In this document: in pieces, positions 46,307 to 55,488 of the stretch | Position numbering within the stretch: the first letter of the stretch is position 1 | Layout of the letters: the number at the start of each line of letters is the position of its first letter | Assembly (NCBI RefSeq): GCF_003268655.1 | Contig: NZ_CP029642.1 | Span: 1 to 64,000 of the forward strand | Direction of reading: 5' to 3' | Length of the DNA stretch: 64,000 bases | From: Arthrobacter dokdonellae | GTDB taxonomy: Bacteria; Actinomycetota; Actinomycetes; Actinomycetales; Micrococcaceae | The notes under the pieces: model-generated | Seen by the model: the letters and a program-made list of their open reading frames with translations, nothing else | Database searches by the model: none | What the model was told of the DNA's origin: nothing | Translations under genes and position numbers: made by a program

Positions 46307-47663
46307 CTGCCTGGCGCACCGCCGTGACCAACACGTCGAGGCCGTCGTTCAGGAGCCCGTCGCTGATGACCAGCGGTGGGAGCAGGCGGATGACGTTGCC
46401 GTAGGTGCCGCAGGTCAGGATGATGACCCCGGCCTGCAGGCACGCGGCGGCGATCGCCTTGGCGGCCTCCGGGTTCACTTCCTTGGTGGTGCGGGCGGTG
46501 CCCGGCTTGACCAGTTCGATGGCCATCATGGCGCCGCGGCCGCGGATCTCGCCGATGATGCCGGCCTCGCCGAGTTCCTCCATGAGCGCGGTCAAGCGGG
46601 CGGTGACGATCTTTTCGATGTTCTGGGCGCGGCCGTTGAGGTCGTGCTCCTTCATGGTCCTGATCGCCGCCAGCGACGCGGCGCAGGCCACCGGGTTGCC
46701 GCCGTAGGTGCCGCCGAGGCCGCCGGGGTGCACGGCGTCCATGAGGTCGGCGCGGCCCGTGATGGCCGAAAGCGGGAGCCCGCCGCCGATGCCCTTGGCC
46801 ATGGTGATGATGTCGGGGACGACGCCCTCGTGCTGGGAGGCGAACCATTGGCCGGTGCGGCAGAAGCCGGACTGGACCTCGTCGGCGATGAACACGACGC
46901 CGTTGTCCTTGGCCCAGGCGGCCAGGGCGGGCAGGAAGCCGTCGGCGGGGACGATGAAGCCGCCCTCGCCCTGGATCGGCTCGATGAGGATCGCGGCCAC
47001 GGATGAGGCGCCGATCTGCTTTTCGATCATGGTGATGGCGCGGCGTGCCGCCTCCTCGCCCTTGATGTCAGCTTCTTCGCGGTACGGGTAGCTCATGGGC
47101 ACGCGGTAGATCTCGGGCGCGAAGGGGCCGAAGTTGGTCTTGTACGGCATGGCCTTGGCGGTCAGCGCCATGGTCAGGTTGGTGCGGCCGTGGTAGGCGT
47201 GGTCGAAGGCCACAATCGCGTCGCGGCCCGTGGCCAGCCGGGCCACCTTCACGGCGTTCTCCACGGCTTCGGCGCCCGAGTTGAACAGCACGGTGCGCTT
47301 CTCGTGGGTGCCGGGGGTCAGGGCGTTGAGCTCCTCGGCCACGGCCACGTAGCTTTCGTACGGGGTGACCATGAAACAGGTGTGCGTGAAGTGGCCCACC
47401 TGCTCGCGGACGGCGTCGACCACGTTCTGGTCCGAGGCGCCCACTGTGGTCACGGCGATGCCCGAGCCCAGGTCGATGAACGAGTTGCCGTCGACGTCCG
47501 TGATGACGCCGCCGTCGGCATCGGCCACATAGACAGGGACGCTGGAGGCGACGCCGCCGGCCACCACGGCCTTGCGGCGCGCGTCCAGGGCCGCGGACTT
47601 CGGACCGGGGAACGGGCCGCCGAGGTGCCGCTTCTGCTCTAGCCGGTAGGTGATTTCAGACAT
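46302..47663 (-). CDS. gabT: 4-aminobutyrate aminotransferase
   Basis: 453 residues of class-III aminotransferase. It removes the amino group from GABA to 2-oxoglutarate, giving succinate semialdehyde. Motifs: FIDLGSGIAVTTVGAS, VLFNSGAEAVENAVKVARLA, FDHAYHGRTNLTMALT, VFIADEVQSGFCRTGQWFAS and the PLP lysine in ITMAKGIGGGLPLSAITGRA, then GGTYGGNPVACAASLAAI. The ATG 47663 gives MSEITYRLEQKRHLGG. It lies 68 bp after the dehydrogenase gene on the same strand. Confidence 0.95.
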   Translation of the reverse strand: MSEITYRLEQKRHLGGPFPGPKSAALDARRKAVVAGGVASSVPVYVADADGGVITDVDGNSFIDLGSGIAVTTVGASDQNVVDAVREQVGHFTHTCFMVTPYESYVAVAEELNALTPGTHEKRTVLFNSGAEAVENAVKVARLATGRDAIVAFDHAYHGRTNLTMALTAKAMPYKTNFGPFAPEIYRVPMSYPYREEADIKGEEAARRAITMIEKQIGASSVAAILIEPIQGEGGFIVPADGFLPALAAWAKDNGVVFIADEVQSGFCRTGQWFASQHEGVVPDIITMAKGIGGGLPLSAITGRADLMDAVHPGGLGGTYGGNPVACAASLAAIRTMKEHDLNGRAQNIEKIVTARLTALMEELGEAGIIGEIRGRGAMMAIELVKPGTARTTKEVNPEAAKAIAAACLQAGVIILTCGTYGNVIRLLPPLVISDGLLNDGLDVLVTAVRQAA

Positions 47664-47730
47664 GGAGTTACCTTTCAAAATGGGCCTGCAAAGGGGTGGG
47701 ACGGCGCACCGGACGCGGCCGTCAGGGTGC

Positions 47731-49161
47731 TTACGCGTCGAGATTGCTCATGACGTGCTTGATGCGGGTGTAGTCCTCGACGCCGTAGATCGAGAGGTCC
47801 TTGCCGTAACCTGACTGCTTGAACCCGCCGTGCGGCATTTCGGCGGTGAGCATGATGTGCGTGTTGATCCAGACGGCGCCAAAGTCCAGGTCGCGGGAGA
47901 CGCGCATGGCCACGCCGTGGTTGGACGTCCACACGCTGGAGGCCAGGGCGTACTCGACGTCGTTGGCCATCTCGACGGCCTCTTCCTCCGTCTTGAACGT
48001 CTGGACGGTGATGACGGGCCCGAACGTTTCCTTCTGCACGATGTCATCCCCCTGCTTGACGCCGTCCACCACGGTCGGCTCAAAGAAGAAGCCCTTCTCG
48101 CCCACACGCTTGCCGCCGGTGACCACCCTGGCGTACTCGGGGATGTTCTCCACGACCTTGACCACCTCGTTGAAGTGGTTGATGTTGTTCAGCGGGCCAA
48201 AGTAGTTCTTGGAGTCGTCCTCGTTGCCGGTCTCCAGGCCCTTGGAGGCGGTGGCCAGCAGCGACACGAATTCGTCGTGCGCGGATTCCTCCACCAGCAC
48301 GCGCGTGATGGCCGTGCAGTCCTGGCCTGCGTTGAAGAAGGAGTACTCCGCGATTTCCTGGGCGGTCCTGCCCAGGTTGGCGTCGGCGAAGACAATGGCG
48401 GGGGCCTTACCGCCCAGTTCAAGGTGGGCGCGCTTGAGTCCCCTGGCGGCGCCGGAGGCCACGGCGATGCCCGCCCGGACCGAGCCCGTGATGGACACCA
48501 TGGCGGGGGTCTTGTGGTCCACCATGGCAGCGCCGGTGGCACCGTTGCCCAGCACGATGTTCAGCACGCCGGCGGGCAGGATGTCCTTGGCGATGTCGGC
48601 AAACACCAGCGTGCTTTCCGGCGTCGTGTCGCTGGGCTTGAGCACAATGGTGTTGCCGGCGGCGAGGGCCGGGCCGATCTTCCACACCAGCATCAGGAAC
48701 GGGTAGTTCCACGGCGTCACCTGTGCCACCACGCCTACCGGTTCGCGGCGGACGTAGGAGGTGAAGTTTTCCATGTATTCGCCGGCTGAGCGGCCCTCGA
48801 GCAGACGGGCCGCACCCGCGAAGAAGCGGAACTGGTCGGCGCCCGCGCCCACTTCCTCGTCGGCGATCATTTGCTTGACCTGGCCGGTGTTGCGGTGCTG
48901 GGCTTCCACAATTTCGGTGCCCCGTGCTTCAATGGCGTCGGCCAGCTTGAGCAGGACGGCCTGGCGCTGGCCGGGGGTGGACCGTTTCCACGTCGTGAAT
49001 GCGGCGGCGGCGGCGTCCATGGCCGCGTCCACATCGGCCTGGCTGGAAATCGGCGCCTTCGCCACGATCTCGCCGTTGACGGGGTTGACGATGTCCAAGG
49101 ACTCGGTGCCGGTGACGGGGACGAATTCGCCGTTGATGAAGTTCTGCAAGGTTTGGACCAC
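47731..49161 (-). CDS. Gamma-aminobutyraldehyde/betaine-aldehyde-type dehydrogenase
   Basis: 476 residues, NAD(P)-dependent aldehyde dehydrogenase. The Glu lies in RAHLELGGKAPAIVFADANL and the catalytic Cys in FFNAGQDCTAITRVLVEE. It starts NFINGEFVPVTGTESLDIVN; QVTPWNYPFLMLVWKIGPAL is the cofactor-binding entry. Next to gabT it probably oxidises 4-aminobutyraldehyde to GABA; succinate semialdehyde is the alternative. GTG 49161 is chosen since AAAGAGG is 9 nt upstream, while the longer TTG at 49170 directly follows that site and cannot use it. Confidence 0.9.
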   Translation of the reverse strand: MVQTLQNFINGEFVPVTGTESLDIVNPVNGEIVAKAPISSQADVDAAMDAAAAAFTTWKRSTPGQRQAVLLKLADAIEARGTEIVEAQHRNTGQVKQMIADEEVGAGADQFRFFAGAARLLEGRSAGEYMENFTSYVRREPVGVVAQVTPWNYPFLMLVWKIGPALAAGNTIVLKPSDTTPESTLVFADIAKDILPAGVLNIVLGNGATGAAMVDHKTPAMVSITGSVRAGIAVASGAARGLKRAHLELGGKAPAIVFADANLGRTAQEIAEYSFFNAGQDCTAITRVLVEESAHDEFVSLLATASKGLETGNEDDSKNYFGPLNNINHFNEVVKVVENIPEYARVVTGGKRVGEKGFFFEPTVVDGVKQGDDIVQKETFGPVITVQTFKTEEEAVEMANDVEYALASSVWTSNHGVAMRVSRDLDFGAVWINTHIMLTAEMPHGGFKQSGYGKDLSIYGVEDYTRIKHVMSNLDA

Positions 49162-49310
49162 GGTGTTCAACCTCTTTAGCTCGATGTGTGACGCGGCCCT
49201 GTTTTTGGATTTGCCGCTTTATGACGAGCCTAAGCCCCGGATGCCCCGCGGGCGAATGGCCGTTTGCACCACCAGAGCCGTGATCGATAGTGCGTTTGTA
49301 TAATTGAGGC

Positions 49311-50780
49311 ATGGCATTATCCTTGGCGGACCTCATGGCCGTTCCTGCCCTGCACCTGAAAAACATGGGCTCCTCGCGCACCCCGCTGACGGCCCCCATT
49401 GATTGGGTGGCGGTCACCGAGCTGGAAAACCCGCAGGCGTTCCTGAGCGGTGGCGAACTGGTGCTGACCACGGGCGCCCGGCAGGGCACTGCGGACGCCC
49501 AGCGTTCCTTTGTGCGCCAGATCCGGCGGGCGGGCGCCGTCGGCGTTGGCTTTGGGATTGGCTTCGAGCACGACGCCGTCCCCCAGGCCCTCATTGCCGA
49601 GGCCAACCGCTGGGGCGTGCCGGTGGTGGAGGTCCCGTACATCACGCCGTTCATCGCCATCGGCAAGCTGGTCGCGGAGGCCCGGTCCGCGGACCATTAC
49701 ACGAAGCTGGAACGGCTGCTGCGCGAGCACCAGGTGCTGGCCCGGGCGCTGCTGACCGGCGGGGGCCTGCCGTCGCTGCTGCGCAAGCTGGCGGCCATGG
49801 TGGGCTCGGATCTCTCCATCACCCAGTACGGCAGCGAAATGTTTTTCACCTCCGCCGGGCCCCGCCACTCCGGGGACGCCGTCGGCCCGGACGACGACGG
49901 CTGGCAGGCCGTGGCGCTGTCCACGGGCAAGCGGGACGCCAGCACGCTGTGGCTGCGCAGGCCCTTCCACGACGACGGCATTGTGGATTATGCGCGCGGG
50001 CTGATCAGCATTGAACTGAACAACCTGGCGCAGCGCCGACACACGGCACGCCAGATCGCAGGCCAAATCCTGACGGACATCGTCCGCGGCACGGTGGAGG
50101 CCGCCGACGCCGACGCCAGGATTGAAACGCTGGGGCTGAACCCGGCGTCGAAGTACTTTGTGCTGCTGGTCCGCGACGGCGAGGACCGGTTCCCCACGCT
50201 GCCGACCACGGTGCTGCCGCCGGAGCTGGATTCTGCCGTCGCCGCCGTCATCAAGGCCGACGAACACAACGAACTGCTGGTGGTTGTCCCTTCCCAGCTG
50301 GGCGAGCCCGCCGTTCTGGGCCGGGCGCTGAGCCGACAAATGATCGACGTCGGCATCACCGAGGCGGTGGGGATCGGCGGCACGTATTCAAAGGCGAACG
50401 GGCTTCGCTGGAGCTATTTCGAGGCGCGGGAGGCGGCCACGCGGGGGCTGGATGTGAACGTTCCCGAGCGGCTGAGCCTGACCTCCCTGCTGCTGGCCAG
50501 CGGGGACGTTCCCATGGCCGCGATGGCAGCCGAGGCGCTGGGCCCGCTGACCGCCTTCGACACGGCGCACGGCGCCGAACTGGTGGACACGCTGGAGACC
50601 TATCTTCGGCTCAACGGCTCGGTGGCCGCGGTGGCCGATGCGCTCACGCTGCACCGGAACACTGTCCGGTACCGGCTGACGCAGATTTCCGAACTGACCG
50701 GCTACGATCCGGCACTGACCCCGGACCGGGTGCAGCTGTGGCTGGCACTGGCCGTGCGACGGCTGTCCCCGCCGGCCTGA
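49311..50780 (+). CDS. PucR-family transcriptional regulator
   Basis: 489 residues. The N-terminal PucR (purine-catabolism-type) sensing domain shows VAVTELENPQAFLSGGELVL and GAVGVGFGIGFEHDAVPQAL. A GGDEF-like middle follows, then the PucR C-terminal helix-turn-helix: ETYLRLNGSVAAVADALTLH followed by RNTVRYRLTQISELTGYDP. It diverges from the gabT/dehydrogenase operon, and related regulators (GabR-like PucR proteins) activate GABA use, so it is the likely regulator. Confidence 0.93.
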   Translation: MALSLADLMAVPALHLKNMGSSRTPLTAPIDWVAVTELENPQAFLSGGELVLTTGARQGTADAQRSFVRQIRRAGAVGVGFGIGFEHDAVPQALIAEANRWGVPVVEVPYITPFIAIGKLVAEARSADHYTKLERLLREHQVLARALLTGGGLPSLLRKLAAMVGSDLSITQYGSEMFFTSAGPRHSGDAVGPDDDGWQAVALSTGKRDASTLWLRRPFHDDGIVDYARGLISIELNNLAQRRHTARQIAGQILTDIVRGTVEAADADARIETLGLNPASKYFVLLVRDGEDRFPTLPTTVLPPELDSAVAAVIKADEHNELLVVVPSQLGEPAVLGRALSRQMIDVGITEAVGIGGTYSKANGLRWSYFEAREAATRGLDVNVPERLSLTSLLLASGDVPMAAMAAEALGPLTAFDTAHGAELVDTLETYLRLNGSVAAVADALTLHRNTVRYRLTQISELTGYDPALTPDRVQLWLALAVRRLSPPA

Positions 50781-50800
50781 CCCCGGGTGCGGACGGGGCG

Positions 50801-52288
50801 CTACCCCAGCACGGCGGCGGCGCGGCGGGAGACGCTGACCATGTCCTGACGCGGCACCACCTTGACCCGCTCGCGCTGGACGGGCCCGGTAGCCGAAGCC
50901 TGGGCCCCCAGGTCCTTTTCAAAAGCGTCCAGCTCGTGCCAGCCTTCCCAGGTGGTGTATTCCACGCCGCGGCTTTCGAGCAGTTCGGTGACGGCATCGG
51001 AGGCAACCTCGACGGCGGCCGGCAGCCCTTCGCGGTCGGCCAGCAGGTGGGTGATGGTCTCCAGGGCGTCGCCCTTGGTGCTGCCAATCAGGCCCACGGG
51101 CCCGCGCTTGATCCAGCCCGTGGCATACAGGCCCGGCACCTGGGTGCCGTCGGCACCCAGCACGCGTCCGCCGTCGTTCACCACAACGCCGCGGCGGTGG
51201 TCAAACTCCACGTCCGGGAGGGCTGAGCCAAAGTAGCCCACCGAGCGGTAGACGGCCTGGACGGGGTAGTCGATGAATTCTCCGGTGCCGCGGACGTTGC
51301 CGGTGCCGTCCAGCTCGGTGCGTTCAAACGTGATGCCGGAAACCTTGCCGTCCTCGCCGGTGATTTCCACCGGGTTGTGCAGGAAGTGCAGGTGCAGGCG
51401 GCGGGAGGCGCCCGCGGCGGGGTCGGCGGCGTCGTCGTCCTGCTCCACCAGCCAGTTGGTCAGCGTGTTCACCATGGTCTTGACCTGGTTGTTGCCCTTG
51501 ATGGCGGCGTCGGAGGCTTCGTCAAAGTCGAAGTCCTCCTCGTACAGGACAATGTCCACGTCGCGGGAGTGGGAAAGCTCGCGCAGCTCCATGGGCGTGA
51601 ACTTCACCTGTGCCGGGCCACGTCGGCCGAAGATGTGCACATCGGTTACCGGCGATGCCTTCAGCCCGGCGTAGACGTTGTCCGGGATTTCGGTGACGAG
51701 CAGGTCGTCGGCGTGCTTGGACAGCACGCGCGCCACGTCCAGGGCCACGTTGCCGTTGCCGATCACCGCGACGTCCTTCGCCGTCAGCGGCCACTCGCGC
51801 GCGACGTCCGGGTGGCCGTCGTACCAGGAGACGAAGTCGGCCCCGCCGAAGGACCCGTCGAGTTCGACGCCGGGAATGTTCAGGTCCGCATCCTTGATGG
51901 CGCCCGTGGCGAAGATCACGGCGTCGTAGTGGTTTTGCAGGTCCTCAAGCGAGAGGTCCGTGCCGTAGTCGACGTTGCCGAAGAAGCGGATGTCGCCGCG
52001 GTCCAACACCTTGTGCAGGGCGTTGACAATGCCCTTGATGCGCGGATGGTCGGGCGCGACGCCGTAGCGGATCAGGCCGTATGGCGCCGGGTAGCGGTCA
52101 AAGAGGTCGATCGCCAAGACCAGGCCGTCCTGCACTTCCTGGCTCTTGGTCAGCATGTCCGCGGCATAGACGCCGGCCGGGCCGGAGCCGATGACGGCAA
52201 TGCGCAGGGGGCGCCCGGCGGTGCCGCGGGCAGCGCCGGCTGTTGTCAAGGAGGTGGTTGAAGGCAAGGCTGTGCTCGTTTCTGTCAA
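50801..52288 (-). CDS. fprA: FprA-type ferredoxin-NADP reductase, copy 2
   Basis: About 495 residues with the same motifs as copy 1: IAVIGSGPAGVYAADMLTKS, PYGLIRYGVAPDHPRIKGIV, VAVIGNGNVALDVARVLSKH and GWIKRGPVGLIGSTKGDALE. The sequence is very close to copy 1 along its length except for a 10-residue acidic/Ala insert (QDDDAADPAAGAS) and a different C-terminal tail. It lies 24 bp after cysG on the same strand, so it probably feeds electrons to sulfite reductase and siroheme enzymes. The start is a TTG at 52288 without a good ribosome site; a later start is possible. Confidence 0.88.
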   Translation of the reverse strand: MTETSTALPSTTSLTTAGAARGTAGRPLRIAVIGSGPAGVYAADMLTKSQEVQDGLVLAIDLFDRYPAPYGLIRYGVAPDHPRIKGIVNALHKVLDRGDIRFFGNVDYGTDLSLEDLQNHYDAVIFATGAIKDADLNIPGVELDGSFGGADFVSWYDGHPDVAREWPLTAKDVAVIGNGNVALDVARVLSKHADDLLVTEIPDNVYAGLKASPVTDVHIFGRRGPAQVKFTPMELRELSHSRDVDIVLYEEDFDFDEASDAAIKGNNQVKTMVNTLTNWLVEQDDDAADPAAGASRRLHLHFLHNPVEITGEDGKVSGITFERTELDGTGNVRGTGEFIDYPVQAVYRSVGYFGSALPDVEFDHRRGVVVNDGGRVLGADGTQVPGLYATGWIKRGPVGLIGSTKGDALETITHLLADREGLPAAVEVASDAVTELLESRGVEYTTWEGWHELDAFEKDLGAQASATGPVQRERVKVVPRQDMVSVSRRAAAVLG

Positions 52289-52312
52289 TCAGGAAAGGGG
52301 CCTGGGACAAGT

Positions 52313-53629
52313 CTAGGAGAGTGGGATGAAGGTTTCGCGCGTGCCGTAGCGGGCCGTGGCCAGCGCGGCCGGGGCCAGTGGGCTGACACGCACCACGTCG
52401 CCAACGACGACGACCGCCGGGTTGCGCACCCGGCCCGCCTGGGCCTGGGCCGTGATGGTGCCCAGTGTGCCAATGGTGACGCGCTGGTTCTTGGCGAAGC
52501 CGTTCTCGATGATGGCCACGGGGCAGTCCGGTCCGCGTCCCGCCGCCTGCAGGGTGGGGACGGAGCGGTTGAGCGTGCCGACGCCCATCAGCAGGACGAC
52601 CGTGTGGTCGCTGCCTGCGGGGACGTTGTCGAGATCCTCGTGGCCGCTGACCATGGTGAACGCCTTGGCCAGGCCTCGGTGTGTGACCGGGATGCCGGCG
52701 GCGGCCGGGACGCTGACCGCGCTGGTGACGCCCGGGACCACTTCCACGTCCACGCCGTTCTCGCGGCAGGCGATGGCTTCCTCGCCGCCGCGGCCCAGCA
52801 CATACGGGTCGCCTCCCTTGAGCCGGACCACACGGTTGCCATTTTGTGCTTCCCGGACGAGGATGGCGTTGATTTCAGTTTGCGGGACCGGGTGGTGGCC
52901 GGGAGTCTTGCCGACCTCGATGACCTTCACGTCTTCGCCCAGGCCCTCTAGCAGGCCGCGCGGGCCCAGCCTGTCCGCGACGACGACGTCGGCCTCGGCC
53001 AGCAGCCGCCGGCCGCGGACAGTGATGAGGTCCTCGGCGCCGGGACCGCCGCCGACGAGGGCGACCCGTCCCCGCTGGTCGATCCCCGGGCGCTCCCGCG
53101 CACTCCCACGCTCGACGCGGGGCCCTCGCGCCCGTGGGCCCATGTCGGTATCCCGGCGGTATCTCCCCAACGGCAGTTCGCCGGTTTCCAGCGACGCCTT
53201 GATGGCGTTGCGGATGGCGACGGCGCGCAGCGGGTCTCCCCCGGCGTTGACGGCCACCTTGACGTCCTCGACCGTTGCGACGGCGGGGGTCCAGGCTGCG
53301 GAATCTTCCGCGTGGGAGTGGTTGACGCACCAGACGCGCTGCGCCTCGGCGTCGGCCGCGACACGGGAATCGATGCCAGGGTCTTCGCTGGCGGCCACGG
53401 CAAACCAGGTGTCCTCCATGTCGGTTCCGCGATAGTGGCGAGGCTCCCAGACCAGGAGGTCGGTGAGTTCCCGGGCCGCGCTGCTGAGGACGGGGGCCAC
53501 CAGCGTGACGCGGGCCCCGGCGTCGAGCAGGGCCTTGGCGCGGCGCGCAGCAACGGGGCCGCCACCCACCACCAGCGCGGGGCGGCCAAGGAGCCGCAGC
53601 GAGGTCGGAAAAAGATCTGCAATTGCCAT
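52313..53629 (-). CDS. cysG: Siroheme synthase: precorrin-2 dehydrogenase plus uroporphyrinogen-III methyltransferase
   Basis: 438 residues. The N-terminal half is an NAD-binding precorrin-2 dehydrogenase/ferrochelatase-like module (VVGGGPVAARRAKALLDAGA). The C-terminal half is SUMT: VALVGGGPGAEDLITVRGRR, ADVVVADRLGPRGLLEGL, RLKGGDPYVLGRGGEEAIA and VVPGVTSAVSVPAAAGIPVT. An Arg-rich linker (RRDTDMGPRARGPRVERGSA) joins them. It makes siroheme for sulfite and nitrite reductases. The first gene of an operon with fprA copy 2. The upstream region shares a motif with the ssuA promoter. Confidence 0.95.
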   Translation of the reverse strand: MAIADLFPTSLRLLGRPALVVGGGPVAARRAKALLDAGARVTLVAPVLSSAARELTDLLVWEPRHYRGTDMEDTWFAVAASEDPGIDSRVAADAEAQRVWCVNHSHAEDSAAWTPAVATVEDVKVAVNAGGDPLRAVAIRNAIKASLETGELPLGRYRRDTDMGPRARGPRVERGSARERPGIDQRGRVALVGGGPGAEDLITVRGRRLLAEADVVVADRLGPRGLLEGLGEDVKVIEVGKTPGHHPVPQTEINAILVREAQNGNRVVRLKGGDPYVLGRGGEEAIACRENGVDVEVVPGVTSAVSVPAAAGIPVTHRGLAKAFTMVSGHEDLDNVPAGSDHTVVLLMGVGTLNRSVPTLQAAGRGPDCPVAIIENGFAKNQRVTIGTLGTITAQAQAGRVRNPAVVVVGDVVRVSPLAPAALATARYGTRETFIPLS

Positions 53630-53681
53630 GGATCGACCTTATGGACTGCAAATATTGAGGTTCAAGGCGTTCGTTACACCC

Positions 53682-53697
53682 GTTCACGTGGCGTCAC
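53682..53697. promoter_or_regulatory. Candidate shared regulatory motif upstream of cysG
   Basis: GTTCACGTGGCGTCAC, 52 bp upstream of the cysG start. A 14-of-16 match (GTTCACGCAGCGTCAC) lies upstream of ssuA at 57650-57665, and ACATACT follows both. No known regulator box is recognised. Confidence 0.5.
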
Positions 53698-53814
53698 GCG
53701 GGGACATACTTGGTGATCTGGCTGCGTGAATCCTCGACGCGCACGTCCGCAGGCCGGCCATGAGCCGTCAGCGCCGCCGTCCGACAGCACTGATCCGATC
53801 GTCCCGACAGCCGG

Positions 53815-54140
53815 TCAATTATGGTCAGGCAGGCCAATGACGGTCACAGCGTGTTCCAGTCCGGCGAAGTCGTCGATATTGCGCGTCAACAAGAGCAGTC
53901 CATGCCGTACGGCGGTCGCAGCGATCTGCAGGTCCATGCGGCGCGCTCGTCGGTTGTGGCCGTGCTGCCGTGCTGCCGAATGAGCGTGGCCATGACGCCG
54001 CAGTACTCGGCGGTAGCCAGGTCGAATGGCAGCACGTCAAACTGGTCAAGAATGTCTTGGATACGTTGACGACGGCGAGACTGTTCCAAGGGGTCGTTCG
54101 CGGCAGTGGCACCATACTGCAACTCCGCGCCCGCTGCTCA
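53815..54140 (-). pseudogene. Truncated VapC-like PIN-domain toxin
   Basis: Remnant of a PIN ribonuclease. The minus strand reads ELQYGATAANDPLEQSRRRQ and DVLPFDLATAEYCGVMATLI; after one lost base near 53942 it continues RRMDLQIAATAVRHGLLLLT, RNIDDFAGLEHAVTVIGLPD to the stop at 53815. Family members begin with about 45 more residues that include the first catalytic Asp (LLDT). Here the start MSSGRG at about 54140 fuses almost directly to ELQYG, so that part is deleted. The toxin is inactive. Confidence 0.75.
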
Positions 54141-54428
54141 TCGTCGGCCGGCCTGCCGCTCCCATGGGTCTTCTGGATTGTCTGCGCCTTCTCGAAGGTC
54201 GTGCCACCATTGCTCGGCGGCCTGCTTGGAAATTGGCTTGGCAGTCAAGGCCCCGACCGCGTCGCCCGTGGGCACAAACCGGCGTCTGCCGGTGTCACGC
54301 TGATGCGGCACGACATCAGCGACTGGCCGCCCGTTGACCGTCACGATGAAGGACCCGCCGGCGGCTACCCGTCACATGATCACTGCGTTGTCATGACGCA
54401 ACTCGGACTGCCGTATTTCCGTTGCCAT
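54138..54428 (-). pseudogene. Phd/YefM-type antitoxin with in-frame stop
   Basis: ATG 54428 opens MATEIRQSELRHDNAVIM; the next codon is TGA (family: Arg, CGA is one change away). Coding-like sequence continues in frame: RVAAGGSFIVTVNGRPVADV, VPHQRDTGRRRFVPTG, then KPISKQAAEQWWHDLREGAD to RQAGRR. This is a prevent-host-death antitoxin, about 97 codons. Its stop overlaps the toxin start, the usual arrangement. The nonsense change leaves only 18 residues unless an internal start is used. Confidence 0.75.
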
Positions 54429-54591
54429 GGCGTTATTATGGCTCACACATAGCGGTCGATGCCCGGGGGCGCTCACGGGACGCGCGTCCTACGGGCGTCC
54501 CCTCTGTTCGGGCAGCCGCGGCGCGAGGGCCCCAGCCGGGGTCTCGCGCGCGCAGAGCTCACAGCCCTACCACCGTCGGGAGTGACCGGGA

Positions 54592-55488
54592 CTACCGGGT
54601 GCTGCCGGCCAACAGGCCGCGGCCGCGCAGGAGCCGCTTTTCCACGGGCGCAAATACCAGCAGCTCCACGGCGATGCCCACGAACAGGATGACCAGGATC
54701 GCGGACATGACGATCCCCATGTCCGCCAGTTGCCGTCCCTGCTCGAGCAGCGAGCCCAGGCCGAAGCCCAGCGTCCCGCCCATCGCGATGATTTCCGCCG
54801 CCATGAGTGAGCGCCACGAGAACGCCCAACCCTGCTTCAGCCCGCCCACGTAGCCGGGCAGGGCGGCGGGCAGCACCACGTTCAAGGCCATCTCCCAACG
54901 CGAGGCGCCCAGTATCCGTCCCACGCGCCGGTACTGCGGCGGAATCTGGTCCACGCCGGAAATCAGCCCGTTGATGATGGATGGGATGGCGCCCATGAAC
55001 ATGACGAAGTACACGGTGGCGTCGCTGAGCCCGAACCAGATGATGGCGGCCGGCACCCACGCCACGGACGGCAGCACCTGCAGCCCGGACACCAGCGGCC
55101 CAAAGGCGCGGCGAAGAACGCGGACCTGGGACAGCAGCAGGCCGATGGGCGTGGCCACCACAATGCTGATGGCGAAGCCGACGACGCCGCGCTGCAGCGA
55201 CGTCCAGATGGCTTCCTGCGCGGTGCCTTCCTGCCAGAGCAGTCCCAGGGAGCCGAGCACGTCCAGCGGCCCCGGCACCTGGTCGCGGCGCCGGAAACCG
55301 AGCGCGACGTACAACTGCCACGCCAAGACCAGGACCACCAGGGCAGCGACGGGCAGCAGCACCCGGGAGAGGTCGATCCTGCGGCGGGGCACCGCCTCGG
55401 ACTGCAGAGAGTCCAGCCCGGCTTCCAAGGACCTCATGTCCTCGGCGCTGCCGCTCTTAAGCAGGGGCGAGGTGACTGTCTCAGGCAT
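54592..55488 (-). CDS. ssuC: ABC transporter permease, SsuC/TauC type
   Basis: 298 residues, about six transmembrane helices (VLLPVAALVVLVLAWQLYVA to IVMSAILVILFVGIAVELLV). The EAA-type loop is RILGASRWEMALNVVLPAAL, which docks to the ATPase. Sequences of this type take up aliphatic sulfonates, taurine or nitrate. ATG 55488 overlaps the ATPase stop by 8 bp. Last gene of a substrate-binding, ATPase, permease operon. Confidence 0.9.
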   Translation of the reverse strand: MPETVTSPLLKSGSAEDMRSLEAGLDSLQSEAVPRRRIDLSRVLLPVAALVVLVLAWQLYVALGFRRRDQVPGPLDVLGSLGLLWQEGTAQEAIWTSLQRGVVGFAISIVVATPIGLLLSQVRVLRRAFGPLVSGLQVLPSVAWVPAAIIWFGLSDATVYFVMFMGAIPSIINGLISGVDQIPPQYRRVGRILGASRWEMALNVVLPAALPGYVGGLKQGWAFSWRSLMAAEIIAMGGTLGFGLGSLLEQGRQLADMGIVMSAILVILFVGIAVELLVFAPVEKRLLRGRGLLAGSTR

